Source of the DNA: Bretschneidera sinensis
Taxonomy: Eukaryota; Streptophyta; Magnoliopsida; Brassicales; Akaniaceae
Direction of reading: 5' to 3'
Assembly (NCBI GenBank): GCA_023935145.1
Contig: CM043701.1
Coordinates: 70,634,317 to 70,698,316 of the forward strand
Length of the DNA: 64,000 bases
Shown here in pieces: positions 10,888 to 21,735 of this stretch. The notes beneath the pieces are model-generated. The model searched no databases, had not been told where the DNA came from, and worked only from the letters and a program-made list of their open reading frames with translations. The stretch's first letter is position 1, and each line of letters begins with the position of its first letter. The position numbers and the translations under genes are program-made.

Positions 10888-11305
10888 AGTTTTTGGCGCA
10901 ATGTGTTTCCAATCCGATGTGGGATGTGGGATTTAAGCCTTCACCTGCCCTTCAAAACTTCTGCTCACGCTGAATTCCGGCGCAGCCCGCACAGCCTGAC
11001 CTTTGTCTACTAAAACTGCCATAACTTTCTCTAGAAAAATCTTTTTTATGAGCCGTAAAATGCTCCGGAAAATAGACTTCCGGATCTTTCTAAGTATATA
11101 TGGCTCATCTCCTGGTTCTTCTTGCATGAATACAGTTTAATTTTCAAAGATGATTGATCTGTACGGGCAATTCTGGCAATTTAGTGAAACTCCTTTCTTG
11201 GTGCTTGTAAACCTGAAAAACAACGAAAACAACTCAAAGTAACAAATTCCTAAGCTAACAAATATAAATTAAGTAGCCAAAATAGGCAATATTTTTCACT
11301 CATCA
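10637..11305 (-). mobile_element. 669-bp Athila-type LTR insertion with internal inversion
   Basis: Read on the minus strand it starts TGATGAGTGAAAAATATT at 11305 and ends ACTCACAACA at 10637, the same ends as element D LTRs. It is flanked by TTACA (10632-10636) and TTGCA (11306-11310); the Copia 5' LTR has TTGCA at this place, so this is a 5-bp duplication with one later change. Inside, 10781-10899 is in the opposite orientation: the LTR end ACTCACAACA followed by AGTTTTTGGCGC, the start of the primer-binding site. No gag or pol is present. Confidence 0.85.
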
Positions 11306-11561
11306 TTGCACGACTAAGTTTCTTAGTGGAGTACTTCAAGGAGGTTCCTTGAAGAGAGTGGATGTAGGGTCAGAACGATTCCGATATTGCCGAACCACTA
11401 TAAACTGAGTTTGCATCCTCTATTCCTTAATCTCTTTATTTACAGCACATATTACTTGTTATATGCTTGTTGTATTATTTGTTTTAATAAACTTGTGTTT
11501 TAATCCGCAAAAGTTTTTAAAACCCAATTCACCCCCTCTTGGGTTGAAACCTCAGTCTACA

Positions 11562-12400
11562 ATAGGTATAAGAGATTCAAATGGAGGAGCATGCTTACTT
11601 GGATGTTTTTGAGAGGCCTCAAAAGAAGGTGCACAGCTTTGATGATGTCATCAGTAACATCTTCAGGATATCCACTTTTGTGAAGCTATAGGCAATAGTG
11701 GTCTCCAAGGGATCAATGTGTTGGACCTGAAAAGCTTGCTCAACAAAACTTTGTATCATATATACATTAAAGCATTCCATGTCATCTTGAGGTAGTTTTA
11801 ATGCATCAAATATTTTAAATTCTATTTTTTCACCATTTACCTTCATACTTACTATACCCTTTTTCACGCAAATCTTTGTATCAGCAGTTCTCATGAAGAG
11901 TCTTCCTAATATGATGGGCAGAGGTAATGGCATAAGGCATTCTTCCATATCTAATACAATAAAGTTTACAGGTAATATAAACTCACCTACCTTTACTAGG
12001 ACATCCTCAAGAATACCTCTTGGTCTCTTGATGCTTCTTTCTGCCAACTGCAAAGTGATGGAGGTCGGTTGAAACTCTCCTAAGCCTAGGGCTTCGAATG
12101 CTGTGTATGGTAGTAGATTGACACCCGCTCCCAAATCTAGTAATGCCCGCTCAAACAGCTGGTCACCTATCCTACAGGGAGTAGTGAAACTACCCAGATC
12201 ATTTAGTTTTGGTGGTAGTTTTCTTAATAGCACAACACTTACCTCCTCAGTTAAGGCGACCGTCTCATGTTCTTGAAACTTTCTCTTATGAGTGCACCAA
12301 TCTTTTAAAAACTTAGCATAAGTAGATATTTGTTGTATTGCATCTAATAAGGGAATGCTTATTTCGACTTTCCGTAAGGTTTCAAAGATATTAAGTAGTT
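11562..12400 (-). pseudogene. Element C protease region (Athila-like), interrupted
   Basis: Minus-strand aspartic protease domain of Athila-like Ty3 elements: ALLDLGAGVNLLPYTAF around 12150-12100, then TSITLQLAERSIKRPRGI and LPLPIILGRLFMRTADT. The coding frame runs into the pol linker; after a one-base shift near 11635 the sense frame reads EASQKHPSKHAPPFES right up to 11562, where the Copia A LTR begins. RT and the rest of pol must lie beyond Copia A, outside the window. Confidence 0.85.
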
Positions 12401-13777
12401 TATTTTCTTTCTTTTGTTTAACCAACCTTTGCAAGAAGGGTGGTGCATTCACCTTCTCCATGTCACTTACCTTTGATGCCGATGGTTTTGCTATAGTTGC
12501 TATTGTAGATTCATCGGTCTCTATCACCTTACCATTCCTTAGAGTTGTGACAGCTTTTAGTTGCTGGTGTCCCCCTAAGTTTGGTAGTGTTTGAGCTGGA
12601 AACTCACTTTGCTTTCTGCCACTCAATTCTTTAGCCAGTTGCCCCATTTGTACCTCTAACCTTCGAATAGCTTGCTCATGTTTTGGAGTGGTTAGTCTTA
12701 ACTCAGTTTGAAATTGCCTTTCTTTTGCCATGAACTGTTCTTGTGAATTCATCAGCTGTTGGTGTTGGCATACCAACTGTTGTTGCTGAGTTGCTAGTTG
12801 CCTCACGAGACTCTCGAGGTCATTTTTCTTTGTTTTGAGAACTGGGTGGGCTACTGGTTAGGAGTTCCTTTGCTGTCCTTGACCATTCTGATTGTTGCTC
12901 TAAGAAAAGTTTGGGTGATTCTGCCATCCAGGGTTGTAGGTGTTTGCATACGGATTGTTCTTCAGTGGATAGTTATTTGGTCCCACAAAGTTTGCTTGCT
13001 CAGGGTTTGCAGATGAATACAAGGGACATGTATCAATACTATGATCGAATTGAGAACATATCGCACATACTTGGAGTGGTGTCACTGGTGGATTAGGCGA
13101 TGCATTATGAGCGGCCATGGCTTTAACTAGCAGATCTAGTTTCCTTTCCACAACAGCTATTTGGGTAGAAGATCCTCCATTTAGGTTTACCTCATACATA
13201 CCTTTGCTTTTGGTTACATGTCTACCTTAAGAGGAGAACTACTGGGTATGTTCACTTAAAGTCTCGAAGAGCTCCATGGCTTTTTCGATGCTTTTCTCCA
13301 TCAAAACTCCTCCACAACCTGAATCCATAATACTTTTATTAGTATCACTTAAACCTTCATAGAAAGCTTGTACCAGTTCATCCTGAGGTAGATTGTGATG
13401 CAGGCATTTGAGTAGTAGCTCTTTGGAATGTCCCCATGCCTCAAAGAATAGGTCTCCATCCTTTTGTTGGAAAGACTGAATCTCCTTCCTTATTTGCCTC
13501 GTCTTTTGGGCTAGGAAAAACTTCCTTAGGAATTTGCTGGCCAACTCCTCCCAAGTGTGGATAGAAACTGCAGGCAATGAATTGTACCACAGTTTAGCAT
13601 TATCTTTTAAGGAAAAAGGGAAAAGAATTAACCTGATTCCTTCTTGGTCTAAGCCTCGGATGTGCTGGAACTTGGAGAGATTGAAGAACTCTCAAAGGTG
13701 CAAGTGTGGATCCTCATTTGGTGTACCCCTAAAGTGAGTTAATGCACTGAGTATCTATGGAGATATGCAGTAGTTGC
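12401..13777 (-). pseudogene. gag: Element C gag, N-terminus removed by element D
   Basis: Retrotransposon gag of Athila type on the minus strand. The core reads WEELASKFLRKFFLAQK and QKDGDLFFEAWGHSKELLLKC (13560-13390, shown in pieces), then the zinc knuckle CAICSQFDHSIDTCP near 13070-13020 and the YNPGWQNHPNFS motif near 12910. The gag and protease parts are in one frame, interrupted only by stops at 13239 (TAG), nearby at about 13227, and near 12860-12900. At 13777 coding sequence stops against the element D LTR; the corresponding element B sequence continues at 26722. Confidence 0.85.
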
Positions 13778-15167
13778 TGATGAGTGAAAAATATTTCATA
13801 TTTTGGCCCCTTAATTTACATTTGTTAGCTTAAGAATTCGTTACTTTGAGTTGTTTTTCGTTGTTTTACAGGTTTATAAGCTTGGAAAGGAGTTTCACTA
13901 AATTGCCAGAATTGCTCGTACGGATCAGCCATTTTTGAGGATTTAACTGTATTGATTCAAGATGAACCAGGAGATGAACCATATATGCTTGGAAAGATCC
14001 GGATGTCTATTTTCTAGAGGATTTTACGGATCAATAAAATGATAGTTCTAGAGAAAGTTATGGAAGTTTTAGTAGACAAAGGTCAGGCTGTGCATGATTT
14101 CAGCGTGACAGATCAGCCATTTTCGAGGATTTAACTGTATTGATTCAGGAAGAACCAGGAGATGAGCTATATATGCTTGGAAATATCCGGATGTCTATTT
14201 TTTGGAGAATTTTACGGATCAATAAAATGATTTTTCTAGAGAAAGTTATGGCACTTTTAGTAGACAAAGGTCAAAGAGCAAAAGCTGGAATCTGTAGTAT
14301 CCCACATCGAATTGGAAACACATTGCACTTGTGATGTTTCCCTAAATAAGCCCCTTTTCACTTCATCTTTAGTGTACAATTCCTGAGCCATTTTGGTGTT
14401 TTCCAGTGGACGTCCGCTAGCATTCTGGTGGATTTCGAAGGCTTTGTCACCACGAGGGGAAGCGCCGCCCGTCAGCGAGTGGAATTTCTCCCATGTAAAG
14501 TTATTTATTTATTTCTTTATATTTAGTTGTTTTAGTTTAAATGTTTAGCACTTTTATTATGAATTGTAGTTTCGTAGTTATGAGTGGCTAGACTCTTCAG
14601 CTAAGGTTGAAGATGAAGCCCCGCCGTTGTTTGGCGTAATAGTTCAGATTTGCTTGTACAAATCTGAAAATTTTTAGTATAAATGTTCTGTCAATTATTT
14701 GAGTTAATCTTATAATTGATTGAGTTTAAATTGTCCGTTGGATATTCCTTGTGTTTCATCTGATGGATACATTGAATAATTTTCGATTAAATTGGATTTT
14801 CTTGTGATTTGTTGAGAGCGGATACATTGGATGCTTTTGGTTTAGTTGGGATATTCTTTGTTTTTTGTCTTATAGTTGGATTCATGGAATGTTTTGATAG
14901 GCTATATTTTTAGAACATATATGCTTAACTTCGGTGGGATGGATTTGGAAACCTTAGTGTTTTTATTATTAGTTTTTAAAATCAATTTAGTTTAGTTTTA
15001 ATTTGTTTTCCAAAATATCATTCAAAATTCGGAACTAGGTTAAGATAAAGTTAGTTTAGATTAAATTATATTTTCACAACGCAATTCCCTGTGGATTCGA
15101 CCTCGCACTTGCACACATTATATTGCAAACGACTCGTGCGCTTGCGAGTAATTTAAAACTCACAACA
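13778..15167 (+). mobile_element. Element D 5' LTR (Athila-like)
   Basis: TGATGAGTG...ACTCACAACA, 1390 bp, closely matching 20043-21433. Contains a 188-bp tandem duplication (units from 13923 and 14111) also present in the 3' LTR, so it predates this insertion. The conserved LTR block with CTCTAGAGAAAGTTATGG occurs in both units. A degraded TATA (CCCTAAATAAGCC) is near 14340, intact in the 3' LTR as CCCTATATAAGCC. Confidence 0.92.
13923..14298 (+). repeat. 188-bp tandem duplication in element D LTR
   Basis: Units start GATCAGCCATTTT at 13923 and 14111; the same pair lies at 20189 and 20377 in the 3' LTR. A similar doubled block is seen in the LTR at 60691-62405. Confidence 0.85.
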
Positions 15168-15173
15168 AGTTTT

Positions 15174-15191
15174 TGGCACCGTTGCCGGGGA
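15174..15191 (+). other. Primer-binding site, tRNA-Asp type
   Basis: TGGCACCGTTGCCGGGGA, six bases after the LTR. Athila-type elements typically have TGGCGCCGTTGCCGGGGA, complementary to tRNA-Asp; one base differs. Confidence 0.85.
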
Positions 15192-15533
15192 GTTGTTTGG
15201 TTTGTGAATTTTTGTCTGAATTAATTTTATTTTTCTACTAGTTAGTTAGCCTTTTTTGTGTGATTTTTCTTTTTGCAATTTTATTTTATTTTATTTGTTT
15301 CTATTTGTATTGGCTTATAAAAAAATAGATATAAAAAAAATTTATTTTTGCCAATTGTTGTTGGCCCATTTTGTGAGTGGTGTGTTTTCTGTTTTTGCAT
15401 TTAATTTACTTTATTGTTATTTTGTTTCTGCTAGTTAATTTATTTTAGTGCTTTTTGTGCGGTGTATGCTTGGTCTGAGATCTCTGAACTTAGAATTGAT
15501 ACATTTAGATCCCGACTTAGAAAGAACTCTTAG

Positions 15534-16847
15534 GAGATAGAAAAGAGCACTACATCCCTTAGGGATTTGTTCGCACCCATTGTGACTAACTCCTTTTCCT
15601 GTATAGTGTTGCCACCAACCAGTGCTACCCATTTTAATCTAAAGCCACATCTTATCCAGCTTCTACCCTCATTTCATGGCTTGGATCTTGAAAATCCTTA
15701 CAACCATATAAAGAAGTTCAAAGATATTTGTGCCACATTCAAGTTCCAAAACTTCTCTGATGAGTCAGTCTATCTTAAACTTTTCCCTTTTTCTCTTCAC
15801 GATAGAGCTAGGTCATGGTTGGATTCCAACATGCCCGGGTCTATTACATCTTGGGAAAGCTTGTTGAGTAAGTTCTATAACAAGTTTTTCCCAATGTCTA
15901 GAGTGAATGAGTTCCGAAAGGAGATTAGTTCTTTCACTCAGGAGGAGAATGAGAAGTTTTCTGAGAGTTGGGAGCGTTTCAAAGAGTTACTGATCAGATG
16001 CCCTCCACATGGATATGAGAAGTGGAGACTCGTTCAGTTCTTCTACCAAGGGTTAACTCAACCTAACCGTAGCATGATCGAGTCTATGAATGGGGGGGCA
16101 TTCTTAAGTCTGACGGGGGATGAAGCATACAAGTCATTGGACAAGTTATCCGACAACTCACAGTAGTGGGATTTTTCAAGCTGTCGGGACAAGTCCATTC
16201 GTGCTCTTAAGAAAGGAGGCATCTATGAGATTAAGGAGGATATTGACTTGAGGATAAAGATAGATGCTCTCATTAAGAAGGTTGATGCTCTCGCTGTGCG
16301 CCAGTTCATCAATGCAGCCAATACATTCAATGTCGATAGTTGTTCTATCTGTGCTAGTCCTGGACATTTAGCACAAAATTGTCCATCTATGCCGGCTTTT
16401 GCTGAGTATTCCATGGAACAAGTGAACACTTTCAATGACTATCGGATCCAATCAAATGGATCTTACTCCGAGCCTTATAATCCAGGGTGGCAGAACCACC
16501 CTAATTTTTCATGGGAGCAAAACCAACCGATGAATCAGGGAGGAGCCCTTCATCATGCTCACAATCAATACCCTCCCGGATTTCCTCCACCAATTCCAAG
16601 TTATGGTCGCTCAGTCCATCCAGCACCATCACCTGCTTACCATGCTCCCACTCAAGCGCCAGAGCCGGTTTCACAGTCTCTAGAGGACACCCTGAAGGAT
16701 TTCATAAAGATGACCGGCCAATCCATTAACGAAGCAAGGAGTGCGACAATAGTAAACACCCAAGAGATTGCCTAGCTAGAGAGTCAAATAGGTAAGATCG
16801 CAAGTCATTTAGGTGAAAGAGAGAAGGAAAAGTTCCCCAGTCAACCC
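15534..16847 (+). pseudogene. gag: Element D gag (Athila-like)
   Basis: The gag frame is readable from about 15534, through IQLLPSFHGLDLENPYNHI, FPFSLHDRARSWLDS and WESLLSKFYNKFFP to the C-terminal capsid motif YQGLTQPNRSMIESMNGG. A zinc knuckle CSICASPGHLAQNCP lies near 16350-16394, then YNPGWQNHPNFSW and a proline-rich stretch. No clean ATG is seen; TAG codons at 16164 and 16773 break the frame, which otherwise is continuous with the protease. Gag would coat and package the element RNA. Confidence 0.88.
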
Positions 16848-17700
16848 GTGCCCAACCCGAAGGGACAGTTTATGGTTGGAAATTCATCAACTTCTATGCA
16901 AAGGGAGGAACAAGTGCAATCAATTGTCACATTGAGGTCTGGGAGACAAGTGGACAATCGAGTAAAAGAGAACCCTGCTATGCAACAAGGGCAAGAAAGT
17001 GGCAACAATGAGAAGAGAGATGCTGAGCCATCTACAACCACTCGTACTATTAAGGATCTTCCTAGGTCGTTTATACCTAAAGCACCTTACCCTGAGAGGT
17101 TACAAGCACCCAAGAAAGGAGGGAAGTATGAGGACATTATGGAGGTGTTCAAGCAGGTCCAAATCAATATCCAATTTTTGGACGCCACCTAGCAAGTACC
17201 ATCGTATGCCAAGTTCTTAAAGGACTTGATCACTGTCAAGTGGAGGACGAATGTCCCGAAGAAGGCATTTTTGACTGAGCAGGTTAGCTCAATCCTTCAG
17301 TGCAAGCTGCCCATCAAGTATAAGGACCCAGGGTGTCCTACTATCTCTTGCACGATAGGAGTCAGCCAAATTGAGATGGCTCTCTTGGATCTAGGTGCGA
17401 GTGTGAATCTTCTACCCTACTCAGTCTATTTACAGTTGGGGTTAGGAGAATTGAAGCCCACATCCACTACGCTTCAATTGGCTGACAGGTCAGTGAAAAG
17501 ACCATGGGGAATCGTTGAGGACGTTTTGATAAAAGTTGATAAGTTCTATTTCCCCGTGGATTTTATTGTGCTTGACACAGAGCCGGTTCAGAATGTAGGG
17601 ATTCAAATACTGGTTATTCTAGGGTGACCATTCTTAGCCACGGCTAACGCCCTGATAAATTGTAGGATAGGGGTGATGAAGATCTCCTTCGGAAATATGA
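16848..17700 (+). pseudogene. Element D aspartic protease
   Basis: Same frame as gag. The active-site region reads ALLDLGASVNLLPYSVY near 17378-17430, with Leu where many retropepsins have Thr or Ser; this DLGAS form is common in Athila-type proteases. Downstream are TLQLADRSVKRPWGI and ILVILG followed by TGA at 17625 where Arg is expected (CGA to TGA). TAG at 17190 is upstream. The domain is complete apart from these two stops. Confidence 0.88.
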
Positions 17701-18248
17701 CAGTGGAGTTGAATATTTTTGATATCACTAGGCAACCACATGAATATGATGAAGTGAGAAATGTATGCTTGATAGAGGAGATTCTTGAGGAGACTGTGAA
17801 TGAATCAAGCACTGAGAACCCCCTGGATGCATGTTTTACTCAATTTGGAGAGGATATGGATTTAGATAAATTACTTGAGCAAGCGAATGCCATTTTGGCA
17901 TCTCCTCCTCGGGAGAGCAATAAGACGGAGGAGATTGTGGATGACTCCCGCACTGAGGGCCCCCTAGAGGCATGCTTTGCTCAATTTGGAGAGGATATGG
18001 ATTTAGATAAATTACTTGAGCAATCGAATGCCATTTTAGAGTCTCCTCCTCGGAAGAGCAATAAGACGGAGGAGACCACCGCACCTGAAACCCCCAAGAA
18101 GGAACTTAAGCCTTTACAAGATAATCTTAAGTATAAGTTCCTAGGTTTAGTCGATAGTTTGCCTGTGATTATACCTTCAGATCTGGGTGATGCTCTAGAG
18201 GAGAAATTATTGGACGTCTTAAGAGAGCATAAGGAAGCTATAGGCTAG
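17701..18248 (+). pseudogene. Element D protease-RT linker with duplicated acidic repeat
   Basis: In frame with protease. Contains two copies of a 47-residue acidic unit with ACF(T/A)QFGEDMDLDKLLEQ (DNA units starting 17814 and 17955, 141 bp apart), then the pol linker ELKPLQDNLKYKFLG. Ends at TAG 18246 where the family has Trp. Confidence 0.8.
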
Positions 18249-18640
18249 ACCTTTGAGGACATCAAGGAGATCAGCCCCTCGGTGGTGACGTACAGGATAC
18301 ATTTGGAGGAGGATAATGAGCCATCGAGGGAGCCACAAAGAAGGCTCAACCCTGCTATGCAAGAGGTTGTGAGGGCAGAAGATATTAAGCTGTTAGAGGC
18401 AGGGATCATTTATCCCATCTCTGATAGCAAGTGGGTGAGCCAGATTCATGTTGTGCCCAAACGTGCTGAATTAACAGTAGTGCAGCATAAGGACGACGAG
18501 TTAGTTCCAACTCGTGTTCAGTCAATTTGGAGAGTGTGTATAGCTACCGTAAATTGAAAGCTGCCACTAGGCCTTTTCATTTTCCATTCCCATTTATTGA
18601 TCAGATGGTGGAGCGCTTAGTTGGGCATGTTTACTAATGT
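18249..18640 (+). pseudogene. Element D reverse transcriptase stump
   Basis: Only the N-terminal part of Ty3 RT remains: RRLNPAMQEVV, LLEAGIIYPISDSKWVS, then after a one-base loss near 18542 YRKLKAATR and PFPFIDQMVERLVGHVY. It stops at about 18635, before the catalytic aspartates; the sequence then jumps to the 3' untranslated region. RT core, RNase H and integrase are absent. Confidence 0.88.
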
Positions 18641-18647
18641 TGGGTTT

Positions 18648-18688
18648 GGCTGAAGACGTTAAAGTTAGCGCTCATGGGAGGCACCCCA
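18648..18688 (+). other. Conserved 3' motif of Athila-like elements
   Basis: GGCTGAAGACGTTAAAGTTA followed by GCGCTCATGGGAGGCACCCC. Near-identical blocks occur at 22344-22386 (minus, element B) and 41837-41883 (minus, element N), always directly after the last coding sequence. Function unknown. Confidence 0.85.
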
Positions 18689-20042
18689 CAGCTTATCTTT
18701 TCTGTTTATTTATTATTTCGCATTTTTATGATTAATGTTTGTTTCCAGTATTTTTTGTTTTCCAGTTTTTATTTTTATTTTTCAGGGACAATGCGTACTT
18801 CAGTTCAAGTTTGGGGGTATGCTATGAGCCATACCAGTCCAGATAGTTCTCCATATCTCAGGTCAGCTCTTTCCATGTTAGTCACACATTGGGGTCAATG
18901 TGTAATTTAAGTTTGGGGGTATGGGAGACACATCACACACTTTGTCTTAATTTTTTGTCTTTTCGTCGTAAAGGTAAATGCATGCTCATGTTATTTTGAA
19001 ATTTTGGTTGATCTAAAACATTTTCTGTGATGTGATGTCATTGGTGAGCTTAAAATTTTGAACACATGATTTGGTGATAAAGTTTTAAAATTTAGTTACT
19101 TACTTTAGGCATTTGAGAATTCACATGTTTGATCTTATCTAACACGAGCACATTAGCACAAATTGTGTGAGGTATGACATGTGATTTTAATGTGTACGTT
19201 TCCTTGTCTTAACTGAAACTGGATGACTTGTTGGATAAACACTTGGGTATATAAAAGCATAAAAAAAGAGAAAAATATATATAATAATAATACTACTAAT
19301 GATCATCATCAATAAACTTTCCACTGAGTAACTGGACCTCTTGCCTCAGTAAGCAGTGAGTGTTCACGTCAAAAGGTTGGAATTTTATTCATAATGATAA
19401 TTGCGAAATTTTTTGCTGAGTAACTGGACCTCTTGCCTCAGTAAGCAGTGAGTGTTCACGTCAAAAGGTGAAAATTTTGTTTGGTAGCATTAAGGTCAGT
19501 TTAGTTTCGTAGCTTTTTTTACTCGAGTTAGTAAGTCCTTAGGGGTGTCTTTACACCTAATGCCCTAAAACCATCTGGTTTGGGAGTCATTGACTCAACA
19601 CTTGCTACATGGGTCAATTAGAAAGCTTAAGGGAATTAAACATAGTAGAGCCTTTTATATAAAATAAAAAATAAAAAAAGATAAAAACTATGCCATTTTT
19701 GTTCATTCTGATGGGAAATTTGGTGAATCTTGAGACATAGAGACCTTACACATTGGAGTTAATTGGAAGCTTCATTTTTATATGCTAATTCACTTTACAC
19801 AGTGTCAAACTTGTGATGCCTTAACCTGCCTTTTGTAAGTAATTAGAATTTAACATTTCTATTCATTATGAAGATTGGTTTATCTTTTTAAGCTTGCTCA
19901 TGTATGAATATTATGGAAGTGTGTGCTCCTTAAATTTTTGGATAACATGAGTGATGAACTTATCTTTATGTTCTTTGTTTTTTTTTTTATTTATTTATTT
20001 TGTTTTGCTAAGGGACTAGCAAAATGTAAGTTTGGGGGTATT
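18689..20042 (+). other. Element D 3' untranslated region
   Basis: No coding sequence supported. Three copies of AAGTTTGGGGGTA lie near 18808, 18909 and 20029; the last is just before the 3' LTR and is the likely polypurine tract. Sequence from about 18840 to 19250 is homologous to the 3' region of element B (22150-21750, minus). A 92-bp-spaced direct repeat lies at 19322-19470. Confidence 0.8.
19322..19470 (+). repeat. Direct repeat of about 52 bp in element D 3' region
   Basis: The segment starting TGAGTAACTGGACCTCTTGC and ending GTTCACGTCAAAAGG occurs twice, about 92 bp apart, essentially unchanged. Confidence 0.9.
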
Positions 20043-21433
20043 TAATGAGTGAAAAATATTACATATTTTGGCCCCTTAATTTACATTTGTTAGCTTAATG
20101 ATTCGTTACTTTGAGTTGTTTTTTTATTGTTTTACAGGTTTATAAGCTTGGAAATGAGTTTCACTAAATTGCCAGAATTGCTCGTACAGATCAGCCATTT
20201 TCGAGGATTTAACTGTATTGATTCAGGAAGAACCAGGAGATGAGCCATATATGCTTGGAAAGATCCGGATGTCTATTTTCTGGAGAATTTAACGGATCAA
20301 TAAAATGATTTTTCTAGAGAACGTTATGACAGTTTTAGTAGATAAAGGTCAGGCTGTGCATGATTTCAGCATGACAGATCAGACATTTTCGAAGATTTAA
20401 CTGTATTGATTCAGGAAGAACCAGGAGATGAGCCATATATGCTTGGAAAGATCCGGATGTCTATTTTCTGGGAAATTTTACGGATCAATAAAATGATTTT
20501 TCTAGAGAATGTTATGGCATTTTTAGTAGACAAAGTTCAAAGAGCAAAAGCTGGAATCTGTAGTATCCCACATCGGATTGGAAACACATTGCACTTGTGA
20601 TGTTTCCCTATATAAGCCCCTTTTCACTTCATCTTTAGTGTACAAGTCCTGAGCCACTTTGGTGTTTACCGGTGGACGTCCGCTAGCATTCTGGTGGATC
20701 TCGAGGGCTTTGTCACCACGAGGGGAAGCGCCGCCCGTCAGCGAGTGGAATTTCTCCCATGTAAAGTTATTTATTTATTTCTTTACATTTAGTTGTTTTA
20801 GTTTAAATGTTTAGCACTTTTATTATGAATTGTAGTTTCATAGTTATGAGTGGCTAGACTCTTCAGCTAAGGTTGAAGATGAAGCCCCGCCGTTGTTTGG
20901 CGTAATAGTTCAGATTTGCTTGTACAAATCTGAAAATTTTTAGTATAAATGTTCTGTCAATTATTTGAGTTAATCTTATAATTGATTGAGTTTAAATTGT
21001 CTGTTGGATATTCCTTGTGTTTCATCTGATGGATACATTGAATGCTTTTCGATTGAATTGGATTTTCTTGTGATTTGTTGAGAGCGGATACATTGGATGC
21101 TTTTGGTTTAGTTGGGATATTCTTTGTTTTTTGTCATATAGTTGGATTCATGGAATGTTTTGATAGGCTATATTTTTAGAACATATATGCTTAACTTCGG
21201 TGGGGTGGATTTGGAAACCTTAGTATTTTTACTATTAGTTTTTAAAATCAATTTAGTTTAGTTTTAATTTGTTTTCCAAAATATCATTCAAAATTCAGAA
21301 CTAGGTTAAGATAAAGTTAGTTTAGATTAAATTATATTTTCACAACGCAATTCCCTGTGGATTTGACCTCGCACTTGCACACACTATATTGCAAACGACT
21401 CGTGCGCTTGCGAGTAATTTAAAACTCACAACA
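20043..21433 (+). mobile_element. Element D 3' LTR (Athila-like)
   Basis: 1391 bp, very similar to 13778-15167, ending ACTCACAACA at 21433. It has the 188-bp tandem duplication and an intact TATA-like CCCTATATAAGCC near 20607. The base after TG is changed at its start (TAATGAGTG). The flanks of the D pair do not match: GTTGC on the left, TTCTT on the right. Confidence 0.92.
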
Positions 21434-21735
21434 TTCTTGCTTGAATCTCTAGCCCCATTCTTGCTGGAGCTTACTGGAACTTCTTCTCGCGACATAGCTA
21501 CTGTAGCAGCTTTGTTTTTGAAATGATTCTCAACATAATCCAGGTCTTTCTGCTATTGGATTGAAATAGGAAGCTTCGAACTAGGTTTCTTCTTTCCCAT
21601 TCTAAAGATTGCAGTGGATTTGATGCTGTGAGCGAGGCAGGGAGAGGATAAAGGGGCGGGAAACCATGGACAAGCACTGTAGCAGTTGAGAGCTTCTCTC
21701 TCTAGCTTACCCGGGTGATGACTGACTTGAACATT
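21434..21735 (-). other. Unplaced segment with a short ORF in the 3' region of element B
   Basis: Not homologous to the matching region of element D. On the minus strand an ATG at 21600-21598 opens MGKKKPSSKLPISIQ, one stop, then QKDLDYVENHFKNKAA and on to 21434, about 55 codons, preceded by a 120-bp GC-richer leader with CCCGGGTAAGC. It may be a captured fragment of a host gene or an element-specific insertion; I do not recognise it. Confidence 0.4.

Larger units (their letters stand above)
9656..11561 (+). mobile_element. Copia A 3' LTR, with a nested insertion
   Basis: Begins TGTTGACCCTCACATG right after the polypurine tract and ends CTACA at 11561. Without the 669-bp insertion at 10637-11305 and its duplicated target it is about 1.23 kb. 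It contains the palindrome cluster at 9971-10240 (more decayed than in the 5' LTR, many CG changed to TG or CA) and a TATA box near 10332. Beyond 11561 the minus-strand coding sequence of element C resumes, so Copia A inserted into C. Confidence 0.92.

Noticed and set aside
11562..11575. Second primer-binding site after the Copia A 3' LTR (ATAGGTATAAGAG)
   Set aside because: Resembles TGGTATCAGAG only by chance: the same bases encode ESLIP of element C on the minus strand.
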